From Ectocarpus siliculosus (Eukaryota > Sar > Phaeophyceae > Ectocarpales > Ectocarpaceae): 64,000 bases of DNA. The notes beneath the pieces are model-generated. The model did no database searches. It was not told the origin of the DNA and was given only the letters and a program-made list of their open reading frames with translations. Made by a program: the position numbers and the translations under genes. Location: positions 619,239 through 683,238 of the forward strand of contig FN649744.1 in NCBI GenBank assembly GCA_000310025.1. The letters run 5' to 3'. Below, one piece after another: positions 50,601-60,200 of the stretch. The stretch's first letter is position 1. Every line of letters begins with the position of its first letter.

Positions 50601-52624
50601 TCATCGTTGCTCTCCGCTGAGTACCACATGTAGCGGTGCTGGTCAGCAGAAAGAACGAAGGGAAACAAGCATTGGTGCTCGTCATGAGTCGTTGGCTGGA
50701 GATGGAGATGTAACGCGATTTATTGGTGTCGTCATTGAGAAGGACAGCAAACCCGCCACGCTATGCCTTGGCGACCCCGGTGCTTGTTTGGTCTGCGTTG
50801 CCCGAGACATGTGGTGACAAGTACCCTCCATCTTAACTACATGCGACAAAGAGTCAGTCAAAAATAAGTTCAGTCCTCGAAGCAGAACCGATCGGTTTTA
50901 CTCGTGCAAAATGATGACATTGAGCAAGCGAGCTCTTATTAAACGAATAACTCTTGGTTTCTGCCCTATGGCTACACCACTGGAACTGCTGTAGGTATAC
51001 TCCCATTCATGGCAAGGAGAAGAGGTACTCACTTGAGCCGATACTACAATGGACCTTCCGCCGGCAAACCCGTCGTGGGAGCTTGGTCGATTGCTCCAAC
51101 TGGTGACAATCCCTCCAGAAGACTTTTTCCATTGTAGCCCAACCGAGTGATTCCCTTGCCCAAACTCCATCGATAGGTGGCCGCCAAGCGTATCAACGTA
51201 CGACTCGTATGGACCAGCAGGGGATGTGAATGCTGCCGATTGCCGCATTGGTAGCCCATTAACAACCAATCGCATCTGGAAGCACCAGTCAACGAGTGTA
51301 GGGTGTAATGTATGGAGTTGAGACCCGGAATCCACATATGGCCAATGAATATGGTTGGCATGCGAAGAAACGTGGAACCAACATTGCCTTGTACATGGTG
51401 CATAATCCTAAGACACACACCGATGGCCGAAACAGTTGCTTAAGGGCCACATCAAGATGCATGTTATTTACATAATAAGGTAGTTACGTGTTCTTCGCAA
51501 AATAACAGCAATAAATCTGCGACAGCACCACGCCAAAGACCTAGTAGTACACCCAACAACACCTGCAGAGGTACAGGCGCAACAATACGGAGTAAATATT
51601 CATTATTAGTTAGAAATTCTGCAGAGTTGAACACTTCCTGACGACAGACACCGTAACACGTTGGTGTGCCTACTAGTAGAGCATTTCGCTCTATTTTCCT
51701 CAAGCTCAGACGGTATCACGCGGCAATCAAGACTTGCGGTCGTCCGGCCAGTGGCTGGTGGATTAGAGCTCCTATTGCTACTTCGAAGTAGTTCAGTACA
51801 TGGTGCAAACCCTTGCTCCTCGTACAGTACCTGAAGGAAATCCTTGCTCCCACCGCTGCTACGCTGTTCTCCAAGAAAAGACGAACCAGGAAGCTGGGGC
51901 TTCGCCGCAACAACGACAATGCTATAGGATATCAAGGATGTTACTTCGCTTTCCAGAACAAGCTCAAGTTGGGTGTCCGGGACGTCAACCCATACTCCAG
52001 ACTCCTCCAGGCGACAGGCGGTTAGAGGCCGGGAGCTCCACATGAGCCCTGTACAGCAGTATGCATATGATGATAAATCAACATTTTCTGTGTTTGTTTG
52101 TTTCCTAGACTAATGTGCTTATGCACCCGTACTTTAGACCACAACTTTTCACAGCAGCGAGTGTAACAATCCAACAAGCGATGGATGAAGTCTAGACGAT
52201 GACAGATCTGCTAAGTCCAGTGCGACAACAACGCAGTACAACGGAAGTGCTATCACATGTATTAACCGGGTACGTCTCCCGAGGGCAACAACCTCTACTG
52301 CCGTAGCTGTAGCTGTAGTCTTGGCGATTGATTCACTGCGGTGAAATGAAGAATACTGCTTGTGATATGCATACGCGTATCCAAATGGGCGAAAATATCC
52401 AACGTGTATGCGAGAAATGCGGTGCATGTGTGTGATAGCGTCGAGTCCTACCATGCCACACCCAGGTGTCACGCTAGCCGCATGCAGAGCTACAGCGTAC
52501 AACAGGATTACTGACCGTCCCGCCCGTTGCTCGCGATTGCACCGCATACTCCCCAAAGGAGGGACGTCAATGCCACGGCCACTCCAGCCCACGGCGAGAG
52601 AAACTGAAGCACTCCATGCTTCAT
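9579..52624 (-). CDS. Giant multidomain membrane protein (about 9,400 aa): beta-rich units, CSPG, IPT/TIG array, GCC2/GCC3, ~10 TM
   Basis: I read one gene of about 45-50 exons from a signal-peptide exon (ATG at 52624) to a stop at 9579. Exons join in phase at nearly every junction I checked. Order: signal peptide; three beta-rich units (49.2-52.0 kb, ending 47.5 kb); CSPG/cadherin-like repeats (43.2-47.2 kb); about 62 IPT/TIG repeats, 55 of them in one exon (26061-41550); GCC2/GCC3 cysteine-rich array (22.3-24.9 kb); a multi-exon ectodomain; about ten membrane helices (11.8-16.3 kb); cytosolic tail (9.6-11.7 kb). The expected role is a surface adhesion receptor or channel whose long ectodomain senses or anchors, but no member I recognise fixes a function. 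A less likely alternative is two or more adjacent genes. Continuous phase and absence of stops argue against this, but 45.2-45.6 kb is unresolved. Confidence 0.75.
10105..10440 (-). mobile_element. tRNA-derived SINE, full-length copy (intronic)
   Basis: Read on the minus strand, it begins near 10440 with a tRNA-like head: an A-box-like TAGTCTAGCTGC and a B box GGGTTCGAATCCC (about 10365-10377). A body shared with the copies at 58.5, 5.35 and 0.48 kb follows. It lies in the intron between the two Cys-x2-Cys exons of the giant gene, in the same orientation as the host gene. Confidence 0.8.
11844..15690 (-). CDS. Giant gene: polytopic membrane domain (about nine further TM helices)
   Basis: Exons at about 15441-15661, 14447-14591, 14088-14277, 13762-13945, about 13510-13607, about 13206-13350, 12702-12853, 12479-12577, 12211-12307 and 11844-11946, in phase. 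Helices: LLGLVPIVIMTMAVYVLLYG; VCFVTVSAVCIW; VFSSYVVGLFGLFILEF; YIWYVSIGFTILHMVIG; DFLLSYFVDLGLIMLF; FYYPYIIVLLMIF; YYLSFALVIIFFQLCVDVF; MMMTVHVNGIVYFVLGV; and LLVIMIPFVVAIAYLTGWLL. Loop motifs LFHGWKIYDYL and RYRFLQRETRWKG, DSLDECIDESM look strongly constrained. With the helix at 16.25 kb the total is about ten. Ten helices would suit a channel or scramblase-like fold, but this is only a count. A polycystin fold (6 TM) fits less well. Confidence 0.7.
16204..20764 (-). CDS. Giant gene: membrane-proximal ectodomain and first TM helix (about 10 exons)
   Basis: Exons read at 20675-20764, 19917-20066, 19142-19354, 18802-18972, 18383-18631, 17778-17959, about 17690-17725, about 17514-17650, about 17153-17232 and about 16204-16645. 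Most junctions are phase 0. Segments include IRIDVSVSGSIFSGDGL, VYDEHYKLAIYVTPSRC, LHGLFMPSAAFFRN, VLVGFNTSSQNMDTPW, VFDEYAVNEDGTPAYAF and TMTLTIAYYQLDTSTKRI. The last exon carries YTLNVVYYPLDYWEL and then the first helix, FIALFVVIGCTSVLVAALYW. The ectodomain looks globular and Cys-poor. I cannot assign a family. The 17.65-kb junction needs an intron of only about 29 bp. Confidence 0.65.
20915..21914 (-). CDS. Giant gene: linker exon and last IPT-like domain
   Basis: Exon 21762-21914 encodes VDVCDKVEVSSRD and runs to PTGEVQ. Exon 20915-21388 (158 residues) opens VLEKIMPINESG and has IEVFRVCPEYGTQSASETTT, VIGRNFRDSDVLMCRF, then ISETRVECPIPEY, an IPT-like fold with an extra Cys-rich insert and a Cys-rich end. 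Both are in phase with their neighbours. Confidence 0.75.
22295..24471 (-). CDS. Giant gene: GCC2/GCC3-type cysteine-rich array (3 exons)
   Basis: Exons 23171-24471, 22626-22802 and 22295-22423, all in phase. The array repeats C-P-x-G-(F/Y/H)-x-C about 20 times: CPAGFVC, CPTGHFCPEG, CPVGFYCG, CPPGTFC, CPSGYTCPSYG, CDAGYYC and CPVGSYCPDG. This is the GCC2/GCC3 (ephrin-receptor-like, TNFR-like) signature, extracellular and disulfide-bonded. The 23171-24471 exon alone encodes 434 residues. Such arrays often stand next to the membrane part of large protist surface proteins. Confidence 0.85.
24813..25845 (-). CDS. Giant gene exon: three IPT repeats and start of the cysteine-rich array
   Basis: Joined in phase to the 15.5-kb exon (GTA|GTG). 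It encodes three more IPT repeats (VTPPTGATSGGTEVLV, IWPVLGPASEGGTVVTV, VRPTQVLETGQVPVMV). After FVQDWVPTLSPNGTYC it enters the cysteine-rich part, with GSFQPLSGTGRCLPCPVGFM. The donor at 24812 (GTGCGT) splits an Asp codon completed by the next exon. Confidence 0.8.
26061..41550 (-). CDS. Giant gene: single 15.5-kb exon with about 55 IPT/TIG repeats
   Basis: Uninterrupted coding for about 5,160 codons, from NAVSMAKDTRVVL (phase-0 acceptor near 41550) to the donor GTAAGT at 26060. By eye I count about 55 IPT/TIG (Ig-like, plexin/transcription-factor) repeats of 85-95 residues. Each has P..G...GGT.V.V.G..F, then L.C.FG, then a strand like VPARWLS and a C..P end. Some lack parts, for example the repeat starting LITSVSTAYDN. 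One short non-IPT insert (about 32380-32510) contains RKSSMRCALEEAEVN. Such arrays form rods in plexins, fibrocystin-like and protist surface proteins. The exon is striking beside neighbours of 100-250 bp. Confidence 0.9.
36850..40010 (-). repeat. Higher-order repeat: four copies of a three-IPT super-unit (about 787 bp)
   Basis: Three IPT types alternate A-B-C. A carries NF(V/I)D and (V/S)(P/S)ARW(L/V/I)S. B carries (F/W)(F/S)(F/S)GLR.RFG and VPVTFVS. C carries PSRGS(V/I)AGG and SVRG. The B-type LR.RFG segment falls near 39628, 38842, 38058 and 37265, intervals of 786, 784 and 793 bp. The copies have diverged in protein sequence, so the amplification is old. Confidence 0.75.
41811..43213 (-). 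CDS. Giant gene exon: three IPT/TIG repeats plus a phage-tail-like domain
   Basis: It starts after an AG at 43213 with VSVGDGSLAGIERSVFEVSL, the end of the CSPG part. Three IPT repeats follow: IISVEPNQISPEG, VLSIWPDAGPACGG and VESVSPETGSAES. The last 110 residues or so (about 41830-42215) differ: RGHQYWLDQSDASNFGHPIA, a Gly-rich loop, GVQ, then VPMDAPDVLYMYSEAS and LEHGI. This follows the order of a cupredoxin-like fold common in marine phage tail proteins (Y.FDQSD.SN.GHP..FS ... VP..AP..LYYYC..H..MG), but the Cys and His positions typical there are replaced here (MYSEAS). The exon ends at 41811 with a GTAGGA donor. Confidence 0.75.
43240..47195 (-). CDS. Giant gene: CSPG/cadherin-like repeat region
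   Basis: Supported exons: about 46867-47195, 46552-46633, 46035-46232, about 45599-45745, 44894-45123, about 43556-43682 and about 43247-43300. Hallmarks are VNAENNQPEVILP and SVPDAPEIVIP (the xDAPxI start of Ig-like CSPG repeats), NEDEETYISGARVSDVD and EEDGELILSGLGMYDAD, then FHGSAANVGNALGSISY and FTGTLTGINEAVGLLTYVPD, and YGNDTLTLTVND. This is the RHL-like CSPG repeat pattern (F.G....N.AL..L.Y.P..); about four repeats are visible. Such repeats are extracellular, calcium- or ligand-binding in other proteins. Between 45.13 and 45.59 kb I could not settle the exon that must link the blocks. Confidence 0.65.
43690..44890 (-). other. Intron of about 1.2 kb in the CSPG region
   Basis: Lies between the exon ending TESVSLQ (44894) and the exon starting VVDGATYG (about 43682). 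Short frames in it lack coding features. No repeat or RNA gene recognised. Confidence 0.45.
47510..51994 (-). CDS. Giant gene: three tandem beta-rich extracellular units (exons 2-8)
   Basis: Exons read at 51831-51994, 51033-51275, 50467-about 50616, 50124-50263, 49558-49830, 49194-49279 and 47510-47681. Each unit has two halves. Half A has a W-x2-(I/V)-P/G-x-(Q/L)L-x-L pattern followed by a strand like VLYSMSV or ALFTYGLPV. Half B has a strand like ARLVVDGVPYRES, a variable loop, then GxHxVxLxWxKxG, WxNxPSxxDGFA and GR-type end. Unit boundaries match exon boundaries in phase. This looks like a jelly-roll-type ectodomain repeated three times, the third copy being more diverged (PWYVLNGVGGFF). 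I do not recognise a named family. Confidence 0.7.
47690..49190 (-). other. Long intron (1.5 kb) carrying an inserted repeat
   Basis: It separates the half-B exons 49194-49279 and 47510-47681, which join in phase 2 (AG|G). About 580 bases of it are the C-run repeat copy 3. No other gene is seen in it. Confidence 0.6.
48268..48850 (-). repeat. Interspersed repeat ending in a C-run, copy 3 (inverted, intronic)
   Basis: Reverse complement of the 3300-3835 repeat. It begins on the plus strand with 11 G residues, then tgtactcatagtcgtgcatg, through the block with accaggctctcacatcacc, and ends beyond gagctcacgaagtgatcgac. An A-rich patch near 48673-48715 corresponds to the T-rich patch of copy 1. 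It sits in an intron of the giant gene, with the repeat reading in the same direction as the host gene. Confidence 0.75.
52516..52624 (-). CDS. Giant gene exon 1: signal peptide
   Basis: ATG at 52624 opens MKHGVLQFLSPWAG, then a hydrophobic core VAVALTSLLWGVCG, then AIA-SNG, a good signal-peptidase site. The exon ends in phase 1 at a GTCAGT donor at 52515. It is the only strong signal peptide on this strand directly upstream of the repeated extracellular units, which is why I place the start here. The next exon (51831-51994) joins in phase to give V-WVDVPDTQLEL. Confidence 0.7.
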
Positions 52625-52629
52625 GACGG

Positions 52630-54095
52630 CATGTCCTCTGCAGCGTGGGGCTTTCGGCTTTGCCGTCGGCTTTGCCGCACGTGTCGGTCGCCCGTGTGCA
52701 TACGTGCCTGCCTCCGTGCCTCCTGTTTTGGTTTCTCTCTTCCGTTACGGATTCGGTACTTTTTTTTTTTTCGGCGGAAGATACAGGTCTCCCCCATCAT
52801 AAATCATTTTCAGCACAGCTATATCTATACGTGTGTAGATAACATGTAGTTCTGGAGCTTGTCTGCTTGCAGTATCGTCATCAGTCTACAGGCCATTGGA
52901 TCAGGGTCGAGCCAGCAGTAGTTAGCCCTTGTTGATGCCATGCATGTTTTTATCTCCGAATGTGTTGCTACACAGCCATGTTTTGGTTGCGCGGTGTTGG
53001 TGTGCAACCTCCGCAGTACACTGCAGATCAGACGGAATATATCGATGCTCCTAAAATACCGCTCGCTGCGTGTCGCACTGTTGGACCCCGCGGAGTGGAG
53101 CGCCTCACCTCTACTTTTACTCGTCTTGACCTTCGTCGTGTACCTGGTATGAAACTACAGCGGCCAAGTCTACAGAAGCGAAGTTCTCCCAAGCTATTTA
53201 TTGTCCATGGGATTGATGTAGGAAGGCACATCGCACTTTCATTAACCTGACGAAGCACCTGCTGGTGTTTTTAGAGTGTTGGTTCGTGTGCCGATCCTGC
53301 CTGACGACCGACGCACATGCCTTGAATGACGCTGATGTAGACGAGTACTACTGTACCCCCGAATCTTGCTTGCAGCGTTCTACGTTACGGCCGTCAGCTT
53401 GGGCATGTAGCCTATGCATCCAAAAAATGTAGCTCCACAATTTCAACACTGTATTCATGCTTGGTGCACAACGGGGGTCTGTTACAAAGAGGAGGACATG
53501 TGCCACAAGCTTGGTGTTTAACGTGCCTTATCCACCAGATGACTCGAAACACGTCATCGTCGGTGTACGTACGAAGATAAACCCATAGGACCACCAACCT
53601 CATCAGTGTCCTCGAAGAAACAAGCGGCCAGGAGTCATCCGTTCAGAATGAAACCGGGGTACACCCTGACACGCAACTGAACAAAACCCTGGATTTTGGA
53701 ACCTCTTGATCCAATACAAGAAGGACGATGTGCCTCACACAGGTAGGTCATTTAAATAGAGTTCACATTTTCTGAGTAACATCCCTTTGGGCATTGAGCA
53801 CTTCACACCCGACAATGAGCGATCTAGTGAAGGACACGAAACACGTTTTTCTCTTTTAAACAGATAGCACCTGGCTTGCCGAGAAATCCAGCCCTCCCGC
53901 CTGGTGACTACAGACCTCGGGGCCTCTAAATCGTACCTCATGGTCAACAGTGGTACAACCAAGAACCGGCCGCCAATTCTCTACGGTGGATCAAGAACGA
54001 ACACAGCTCAACGCACCCAGCCGCAAAAGAAAAGGGGGTCCAAAACACTTTACAGCCAAGCGTGTGCGAGACACAGCGTGATCTGTTGCCCTTGC
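52630..54095. other. Intergenic region between the two minus-strand genes
   Basis: About 1.5 kb between the stop of the RING-CH/FHA gene (54099) and the start of the giant gene (52624). It must hold the 3' end of one and the promoter and 5' leader of the other. A T-run at about 52758-52772 is the only feature I note. No gene or RNA recognised. Confidence 0.5.
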
Positions 54096-54098
54096 CGC

Positions 54099-54245
54099 CT
54101 ACAACGAAGGACCCCCCCCATCCCGGGCCACCGCAGCTTTGACACCGCCATCTGCCGCACCATCGGTTGAGGGAGAGTTCCCAAGCTCGCACAAGCTTTC
54201 GAGCATCGTGAACTCTTGCTCCGGATTGTCCTTTTTATTGGTCAC
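54099..54245 (-). CDS. RING-CH/FHA gene: terminal exon
   Basis: An acceptor after ATGCAG opens VTNKKDNPEQEFTMLESLCE, followed by an acidic/Gly-rich tail GAADGGVKAAVARDGGGPSL and a stop. It is in phase 0 with the FHA exon ending at 54669. Low complexity makes the call moderate. Confidence 0.5.
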   Translation of the reverse strand: MTNKKDNPEQEFTMLESLCELGNSPSTDGAADGGVKAAVARDGGGPSL

Positions 54246-57200
54246 CTGCATTGTCCATGAAGCCAGGTGTATCCCAAACGGTCAAAAGGTGTGCAACGGG
54301 GGATTCATATCTACAGTAGTGTAAAATAAACGTTTTACGACGCTATTCGTGCAAAGTAACCCAATACCAACCCCCCGAAGGAGGTCCGAGCAAACGTGTT
54401 TGATCAAATTTGGAGGCGGTGTTTCCACTACATATTTCTATATCGTATGCTGCAGGTCCCTACAACTTGCCAAAGCTGGGCTGAATATCGCGTAAGTCTA
54501 TTTCACAAGACGTCCATATGCGCTTCGCAACAGATAAAAAATCAAAATTTAGGTCGACACGGCGCGCACACACCAAAGAGGCAGCCACGTTTCACAAATC
54601 TCAGATCAAGTATCCCATTGCACCAAATGGTTTGGTACAGACACATTTCAGCACGAAGCCGGACTTACCGTAGCTCGCCGCCCGACAAGGCTGCTCAAGC
54701 GGTGGCGGATAGACGACCGCTTTGCCTTCAACGACACGACGTTGGATCCCCACTTGAGGAACACAGTCTCGCCGTAAGGCAGTTGCAGGGGTTCGCGCAG
54801 GTACCTGCGATGTGAGCAGGAATCGAACGCAAACGGTTAAAACATGAGCCACACCAATATGATCGGCCCCATACATATCCAGTGAAAGAAAGCTACTCAT
54901 GCATGCCTGCAGAAGGGTTGGCCAAATCCCGGTGGGGCCGACAATAGGGGTACGGCGATACATAACGAATCTGACCGCATGTGCAGTGAGAGCTTCTGGG
55001 TGCATCGTTGAACACGTTTGACGCTTGCTTACAGGTAGCTTCCGTTGCTGCTCATCAGATCCGAAAAGTAGAACCTCCCACCCTGGAATCTGACGTTCGC
55101 ATGCCGAGTCGATACGGTCCTGGTATAGAGAGAAGAAAGGGGACGACAGTGGTGTTCGCTAGGGTCATCATCTTGTCTGCAATTAATCCGTACCCTCAAA
55201 AACAACGAATCTTTTTTTTTCATCCTACCCGTTGAGAGAGATACCTGTCTTCGTATGCATAACTCAGCGCAAACCTACTTCGCTCCGCTACGTGGGACAG
55301 CGTGTTTCACGTTACACCAGCGCGACAGAACCGTATTCACCTGTAGTCGAGAACCATATCGCATTGCCTGGATCGGCCGACGACCAGCTCTTTGGTGCTT
55401 GCAGTGCCTCCGCGGTTCATGACGCTGTTGAAGCTCAACTGGTATTTTGTGCTGAACAGCTCCTGGGAAACGTGCAGACAGGCGGGGTACCAGTTTCCAA
55501 ATTAGTGTCGGTGATAAAGGAACCTTAAGAGCAGAACCAGCCCAAACCCAACGGCATCACCGAACAAGCGGTCGTTCAGCGGAGAGTGCTGAGCACGTTG
55601 TGATAGTCTCACCTCGTTGTTCTGATGACGTGTCACCACCATGAAACAGATGTATGGAGGCGGGAGGGGACTCTGGAACAACGAGATGCTTTCACCTCCC
55701 GGCAGTCGCACGCTAGCCTTGTATGGCGATTTGCAAACGGTGCAAACTCGCACCCCCTTGTTGTTGAGAACAACGCACACCTGGTTTGGGGGAGAAATAT
55801 GCCACGCGCCATTACTACAAACATTAGATGTTAGCCCCAGTGTATCCACGGGCAAACCATGTGCTCTTCATATATACACAACGACGTTGGTTCATGCGAA
55901 CTATCAGGCCAGCCAAGGGTAGGAACCAAGACGTCTTTGCATACTTCTGCCCACATGGTCTTGACCAACGCCAGTCTTGTCGACGCGCAGTGTTCGAACC
56001 AACAAATTACAAAGAACAGCAGGAACACCAGAGATCTGGAGCGGCAAGAAGGCAGTTCGCAATAACGCAGGTACATCCAGCGCCGATCACGTACAACTAG
56101 GTCTTACGTGCTGTGCGCTTCGCTACCAGGCACCATGGGATGTGCCAATACACAAAGCTCCAGCGCGAGGGAGGGGGGGAGCGAATGCCCACCTTGTTCT
56201 CGGAGGTGGTGGTGTGCCACTTCTGGAGACAGTTGAGGTGGACGTACCGTGTGTCGCCTTTGCACTCGCAAGGTGCGACCTGTGGCCAACGTCACATGTC
56301 ATGTACAAAGCGAAACGTGGAGGTATTTTCGTCAATTCAAAGACGCAACGAACCACACACGAACATGGACGTTGCCCCTCTTGAACGACCACGGGAAAAA
56401 GTACGTCTGAACGTTGTTCGCAATTCCGCGTGGACAATTACATCAAAAGTGAGCTTGTCCCAATTCCTTGGCCATCCCATCTCGTCAGACTTCCCCTACG
56501 GTTCAAACTGAAAGCTGCCCATCACAACATCCATCCTCTAGATCCCTAGGTCTTGCGTGCCACTGTGATACCGCTCGAGTCTCTAAGCTCGGCAGGTGGT
56601 AAAGGGGGGTTAGGCAACAAGGGGCAACGAGTGTTTCCTAACATCGGTTTTAGCCTGAAAAGGTTTAGTGGTGGTTGCCGCTCACCAGAGGGTTGCCGGG
56701 TTCGTCGACATCGTCGAAGCACATATAGCACATCCTTGTGTTCACTACGCCCCCACCCCCGTTTTGCAGCACCCCGGTCAACTTGTCCGCCTCGGCATTC
56801 TCCTCCTGAGCCGTGAGCGCTTCGATAGTCACGAGGTCCTGGAAGAAAAATGGATAGCTTTCGTCAAGGACATGCAAGCAAGGACCACTATGATACACCT
56901 CAATGAGTTCCAACGAAGTCAGCCACGCGCGGGTAAACACGTGACCCGTAGCGGCTTTTGCCGGGCAGAGTACAAACAGCAACATGCACGCCGATCCAGG
57001 TGCAGAAAGGCAAGGCTAATTCCAATTGAGGGAAAAGGTGAACACAGCACAAGGAACTACAAGCCGTCTCGCATGCCTTTTGAATTGCAGCGATGTCCCC
57101 CTTGAGACACGTGAGCTCCTCCCACGACAAACACTTGTGCTCTCCACCAGCGCCCGTGTGGATCTCGCTTACGACCACGCCAACGGAGCCAATCCGCAAA

Positions 57201-60200
57201 AAGTTCCCCAGCTTGAGCTCGTAAGATTTGGAGGTGCCATTCCCATAAGCGCCCTGAGCAGAGCAGAAAATGAGGTCATGTGTAAGAGGTGGAAGGGTGC
57301 TTTTTTTTCTCCGTTGTGTGTAACGCGATGTTATGATCGCATTATATGCGGATTGTTGTTTTGACAAGGGAAAGGTGTGTGACATGTCGGGAGTCGGGGC
57401 TGGAATCCATTTCGTGATGAACATTTAGTACTTGTAGCTCTTCTGCCTTACCAGAATGCACCCTTGCTTTAGTTCTTCGCCCATGTATCGGTAGTGCATA
57501 CATACTCCATGAGGGGGTGTTGTCACGACATGAATAAAAAAAGGGAACCATGAGCTGTCGGCATCGGTACCTCAACAAATAACGTGAAAGGTGTAGTTTG
57601 ATCGGGCACAAGAGTTTTAAGACTTTCATCACGAGTCGCTTTCAGCCCGACATATGCATATGTATACGCCACCTTATCCCTGTCAAAACCAAACCCACAA
57701 TCATACCATCGTAACATTGGTACTTAGGGACAAGCGACGTGTTCGAAACGTCGTTCTGGATTTTTTGGCAATCTGCTGAAACTTTCAACAGGGGCACGAA
57801 AAGTAAACCGTCAAGGTATAACTTGGATTGTGAGCCGCGCGGGACAGCAAAAGCGGGACTGAATTCGCTCCAATGTACCATGGTGCAGTGGTGTGCGTAC
57901 TACAACTACTCAACACTTGGGAAACGCGTCCTTGCCAAAGAAACCCGCGTCTGTTTGTGGCATAGAGTGCTAAAGGTGAATGTCAGACGACACAGGTTAT
58001 TCGAGGATGTTCCACCAAAAATTGGCTCCGCCCAGTTCAAGCCAAGACACACCGAATTACACACCCGCGTCGAAAAGCTTTGCAGGTTTAGATCTGTCCA
58101 AGCCGTCATTGCCATCGTATCACAAGCTCCTGGAAGACAAGAGCGTACCTGTCCACCGAGAATCATACACGTCCCTGAGTGTCGCGAGAACGCCTCCGGC
58201 GCCGCCACAGCAACGAACTTGTCGTCATTGGGTACAACCAACAGCTGCTTGGCACGGTGGTCCTTGATGTGGTGCCGCACCACTTGCGAGCCCTTTCGCT
58301 TTTCGTACTCTGAGAAGTCAAGGGATTGGCGCACGCCAAGAAAAATATTTGGGTCGGACCAACAGAAGAACCTTTGACTTGTGTCGAAGCCGTGACCGAA
58401 ATCTAGGAGCACGGTGTGTCTTCCGGTCTCGAAGGAAAGCCTTAAATTCGTAGCAACGGCATCACGAACCGAAGAACGTGATTCATACTTCACTTCAATT
58501 CAGCGCCCACAGCACTTGTGCCATTTACTCCAACCTACGGTCACACAGAAGGGCTCCTCTCCCTTACGCCCCTACCCACCCCTCTTGGGGTACTTTCCTT
58601 CGAGAATTAATGCGAGAAGAGTGCAGCACTCTATTCCCTCTGTGTACACACGAACTAGCGATTTACACCCAGGTCAGGAACGGAAGCGAGAGAAAAACTC
58701 ACTTTGCAAGAAAATCTTGCTTACGCCGGGATTCGAACCCCTGGCCCTGGCCACTAGTGGCTTTTCGAGGATACCAACTAGACTACCGGGGCGACCGGCT
58801 CATCGAGATGGTACCCAACGAAAAATGCAAACAACCCCAAGCACCAATAACATGTGGGCAAGTGCAATGCCACTCTCTCTGTTGGTAGACGGTGTGGGCC
58901 TCACACAGCAGAAAGGAACAGCACGAGGAACAGACTCTCGTGCGCTGAACGAACACCTCGCCGGAACCGTACACAGGTGTTACAACTGATAATGCATGTG
59001 CTTGGTTGCTATCTCCTGCTACACGAGAAAAACATCCAATGTACACGCCACAAACACCACGTGAAATGTCTGTCTCATATTCTACACCATTGCAGGCTGT
59101 AGGGCTCGGGTCCAGAAATATTGGGCCCAAAAACAGGATCAGAGTCCAGCTGGACGCAACATAAATATGGCATCAGGTGTATTCTCCCATGGTTCCGGAT
59201 TCCAGAAACGTGATTGTCGTACGCCACGCAAACGCTTGCCAGCCGTGCCGAATCGGCCGGAGCGAGGACTCATTGATGCACGGGATCGAAGCAAAGCGCT
59301 TTGTGCAAGAAAATAGTTTTGCGTGCAGCCACTCTTGTTTGTGATCCCGTGCGTGCACAGATGAAGGTAGGCAACGGAGACGCGAACGATGCGAAACAAA
59401 TACGGTGTGAATATCACTGCCGAGAGTGAAGGGAGACAAACGGTCGAGCGTATTGCCATCAACAGATAGAAAGGCACCTAGAGGACATCGAATGACGAAG
59501 AACACAAACAAACCTGCAGCGATATCCACCGACCCGCTAACGTTCTCTCCCCTCCTCTCTTCCGTCTGGGTAAGACTCCCCGTGATGGCTCCTCCTCTAG
59601 AGCTGATCCGGTAGTTGTGAAGTTGTTCCACCGGGGTTTGCACCCCCGGTTGATATTTGAAGACCGACACTTCGACGCTGCTCATCGGGACGCGGAGAAC
59701 AGGAAAACGTGCGCATATGCCGTGGGAGAAAAAAAGAGCACCCGACACATAAATATGAGCCAATCAGGGGTCTACTTGAAGTTCCTCAACGCGCATCTTA
59801 GGGTGCAACTACCCAATCATGTGTCAAAACAACCAAGGTACCCGGTTGCCTGCAACAGAAGAAATAACTTCCAATCACCATGGGCGGTAGCTTTGAGTTC
59901 GACGTCGCACACCCGTTGTTTATCACAGGATTCAGTTTGAGCAAACGAAACGTAAAACTGCGATTTTCTCCGCCGCACTGTTCGTTGTACCCGTGTGTCT
60001 CGGGTTTTGGACGACAAGGACGCCTCTCCGTCGAGATTTCGCAAAACGACACTTAAATGAACGGGAGGGGATGGTTTCCAAGGGTCGGGCTTCAGGGTGC
60101 AGAACTCCTCTGAGCAATCCAGTACACGCCTCAATCTTGGGGCTTCCAGCATCGTCATTTAAGCATGCAAGACATCGCGATAAACTCACCACAGCCGCTC

